Origin: Hymenopus coronatus
Taxonomy: Eukaryota > Arthropoda > Insecta > Mantodea > Hymenopodidae
Direction of reading: 5' to 3'
Assembly (NCBI GenBank): GCA_030762935.1
Contig: CM060880.1
Span: forward strand, 11,132,501-11,196,500
DNA length: 64,000 nucleotides
Positions 62,430-64,000 of the stretch are shown piece after piece (position 1 is the first letter of the stretch; each line of letters starts with the position of its first letter). Both the position numbers and the translations under genes were made by a program. Below the pieces are notes generated by a model that had not been told where the DNA came from, did not search any database, and worked only from the letters and a program-made list of their open reading frames with translations.

Positions 62430-62600
62430 GACCTATCGGTCACTTAGGCAAGCAACCGCATGTGGGATTTGTGGTGGCAGGAGTGGGTTTTCTCCGGTTT
62501 GCCCCGCCAATATTCCATTTCATTCCATGTATTATCAGTGTCATCGCCTGTGGTACCAAAAGTAGTAAAAGCAGGCATTAAACATTACCCCATAATAGAC
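62430..62600 (+). repeat. SINE family D, partial
   Basis: GGGTTTTCTCCGGTTTGCCC and GTATTATCAGTGTCATCGCC match family D bodies; the head is truncated. Confidence 0.6.
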
Positions 62601-62609
62601 GTCGGCCTT

Positions 62610-62800
62610 TTTTTAAACATTTGACTGTTTTATTTTAATGTAGTTGCTTATTTCCCTTATACTTATAAGGAAATGTAGTAAGACCATTTCTGCTAAAGTT
62701 TATCTTGATTAGCAAGAAATAGATAGAAGAATAAGCTTACTAACAATAACTTGCTACAGAAATGTAGAGAAAGTCATGTGAATGGAACACATAAGATTTT
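62610..62800 (-). repeat. Hairpin-ended element, TCTGATG end
   Basis: Ends GTGAATGGAACACATAAGA; only about 190 bp remain. Confidence 0.65.
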
Positions 62801-62804
62801 TAAA

Positions 62805-63375
62805 GTATGTTTTATTTCTTTTGATGAAGCCATGAAGACATTGTATTTCTTAAGGTGAATATCCTATCAATGTATTTAGATTTAAAATCATTGGAACCTC
62901 CACAAAGTGAAGCAAATAACGAAATTATGGAAAATGAATCAATGTTAAGCATTTATATTGCTCCAGTTGCCAAATTACTGGCAGGAAAAGTTTCAACGAC
63001 CTACTGTCCCCATACTCTGCTACTGATCAACCAACCAGATTCCCCAATTTTCTGCCCCAGATACTGTAGCATTATTTAGTGTGAGGTTGCTGAATTTCCA
63101 AGTTTGTAATTCCATGTTCAAAAGTTTGGTATATACCCATAAGCTCAGTTCTTTGTGATCAAAAACTGATTTTAGCAACTTGACTGTTTATTCTACTATA
63201 GAATCACAATTAACATTTATAATAGAGAAGGTGGGATTTGTGGTTAATGAAAAATAACTGATAATTCGTAATACTTAACATAGACAGTAGGTTTAATAAG
63301 CAATCACACAAAAAAACTTTCTAAACATGTAAGTCGTATATTATATTACTTTATATTTAGAAAAATGGCAATAAA
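62805..63375. other. No gene confirmed
   Basis: A plus-strand 74-codon frame (62855-63079) has no recognised motif. The remainder is AT-rich. Confidence 0.3.
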
Positions 63376-63379
63376 GGTA

Positions 63380-63560
63380 ATGCTATGAGCAGGATTGCTC
63401 AGACAGTAACACCTGTGGCCCCCATTTGGGAGGTACTGTGTTCAAATCCCATGGGCTGGCAATCCAGTTGGGCTTTTTTGTGGTTTTCCTCAGTTATTAT
63501 GGTAAACACTGGATTGGATATTTAATGGCACAATCCAAAGTTCCACCTTCAGACTAAAAA
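63380..63560 (+). repeat. SINE family G
   Basis: AGCAGGATTGCTCAGACAGT and GTTCAAATCCCATGGGCTGG form a tRNA-like head, followed by GGGCTTTTTTGTGGTTTTCC. The 3' end is uncertain. Confidence 0.6.
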
Positions 63561-63898
63561 TAGATGGTAATTGCACTGACATCTATCCACAGATGGTGTA
63601 AGCAGTAAACTAGACTCCATTTGCTTGTTGTTGAGCTAAGTGGTAGATATGGTTGAAGAGATGAGACCTTAAACATGAACAGCTAGACTGCACGGCCCTG
63701 TAACACTATCTGCTTGGCACAAAGCGAAGGTAGTGTGGTTTGGGAATGAGACCTTAAAAGATTACTGAACATTGCAATATGGCTATGTTGTTAAAACAAT
63801 ATAAATAATATTTAAGAAAGAAAAAAATGATGTTTTTGGTGTAGAAGTGCTGCATGATAAGATGTGACAAACTAACCAATACAGGTGTGCACACTTAC

Positions 63899-64000
63899 TT
63901 GCATTTGTAGGTACTATTGTCGGATCGCATGACCAGTTTGTGATAATACACAGCTGAAGACATCAGAAAAGTCTCCAGACTAGAGTACATGTTCATTTTG
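63899..64000 (-). CDS. Possible coding exon at the right edge, product unknown
   Basis: The minus strand is open from the window edge, with KMNMYSSLETFLMSSAVYYH then KLVMRSDNSTYKC, to a consensus donor AA|GTAAGTG at 63899/63898. The donor falls in phase 2, which no intron of the receptor genes uses, so it may belong to a different gene. Two Mets (63996, 63990) could start it. There is no homology I can name. Confidence 0.3.

Overview
This window is eukaryotic nuclear DNA from an insect: genes split by long AT-rich introns, GT-AG splice signals, mariner elements, tRNA-derived SINEs, and one very abundant short interspersed element. Repeat content and the gene family suggest a large polyneopteran genome; a cockroach or termite is my best guess, which the sequence does not prove.

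The core content is a head-to-tail tandem array of chemoreceptor genes, all on the minus strand. I rebuilt them exon by exon; most exons are too short to stand out as open reading frames. In transcription order they are Gr-I (56711 to 44484, 7 coding exons seen, 413 codons), Gr-II (41444 to 25437, 8 exons, 408 codons), Gr-III (22758 to 7268, 8 exons, 423 codons) and Gr-IV (only its first coding exon, 3254 to 3158, the rest lying left of the window). Intergenic gaps are about 3 to 4 kb. All share one architecture: a short N-terminal exon, an exon ending in a 'LRxLGVLPL'-like segment, three exons of about 84 to 94 codons carrying most membrane segments, two mini-exons of 24/25 and 30 codons, and a last exon with the TYLVVLLQF signature of insect gustatory receptors (7tm_7 family). 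Intron phases are 1,1,0,0,0,0,0. The 'PPVMSLNGYVTINRELL' type motif points to the Gr21a/Gr63a carbon-dioxide-receptor-like lineage. They would act as plasma-membrane chemoreceptor subunits in sensory neurons.

The most unusual feature is that in two of these genes the 3' end of an exon together with its splice donor has been amplified into a minisatellite running into the intron: about 12 units of about 88 bp next to Gr-I exon 2, and about 15 units of about 60 bp next to Gr-II exon 4. A third, unrelated 40-bp minisatellite (about 28 units) lies between Gr-II and Gr-III.

The rest is mainly mobile DNA: roughly 35 full or partial copies of a 0.7-0.9 kb element with a terminal hairpin (Helentron/HINE-like or MITE), four mariner-family regions, a nested piggyBac-like MITE with TTAA ends, Gypsy reverse transcriptase and Gag remnants, a LINE reverse transcriptase scrap, hAT-like and Crypton-like scraps, a decayed copy of a multicopy arthropod gene (3955-5545), and at least six SINE families. 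No prokaryotic features, CRISPR arrays or rRNA genes were seen.
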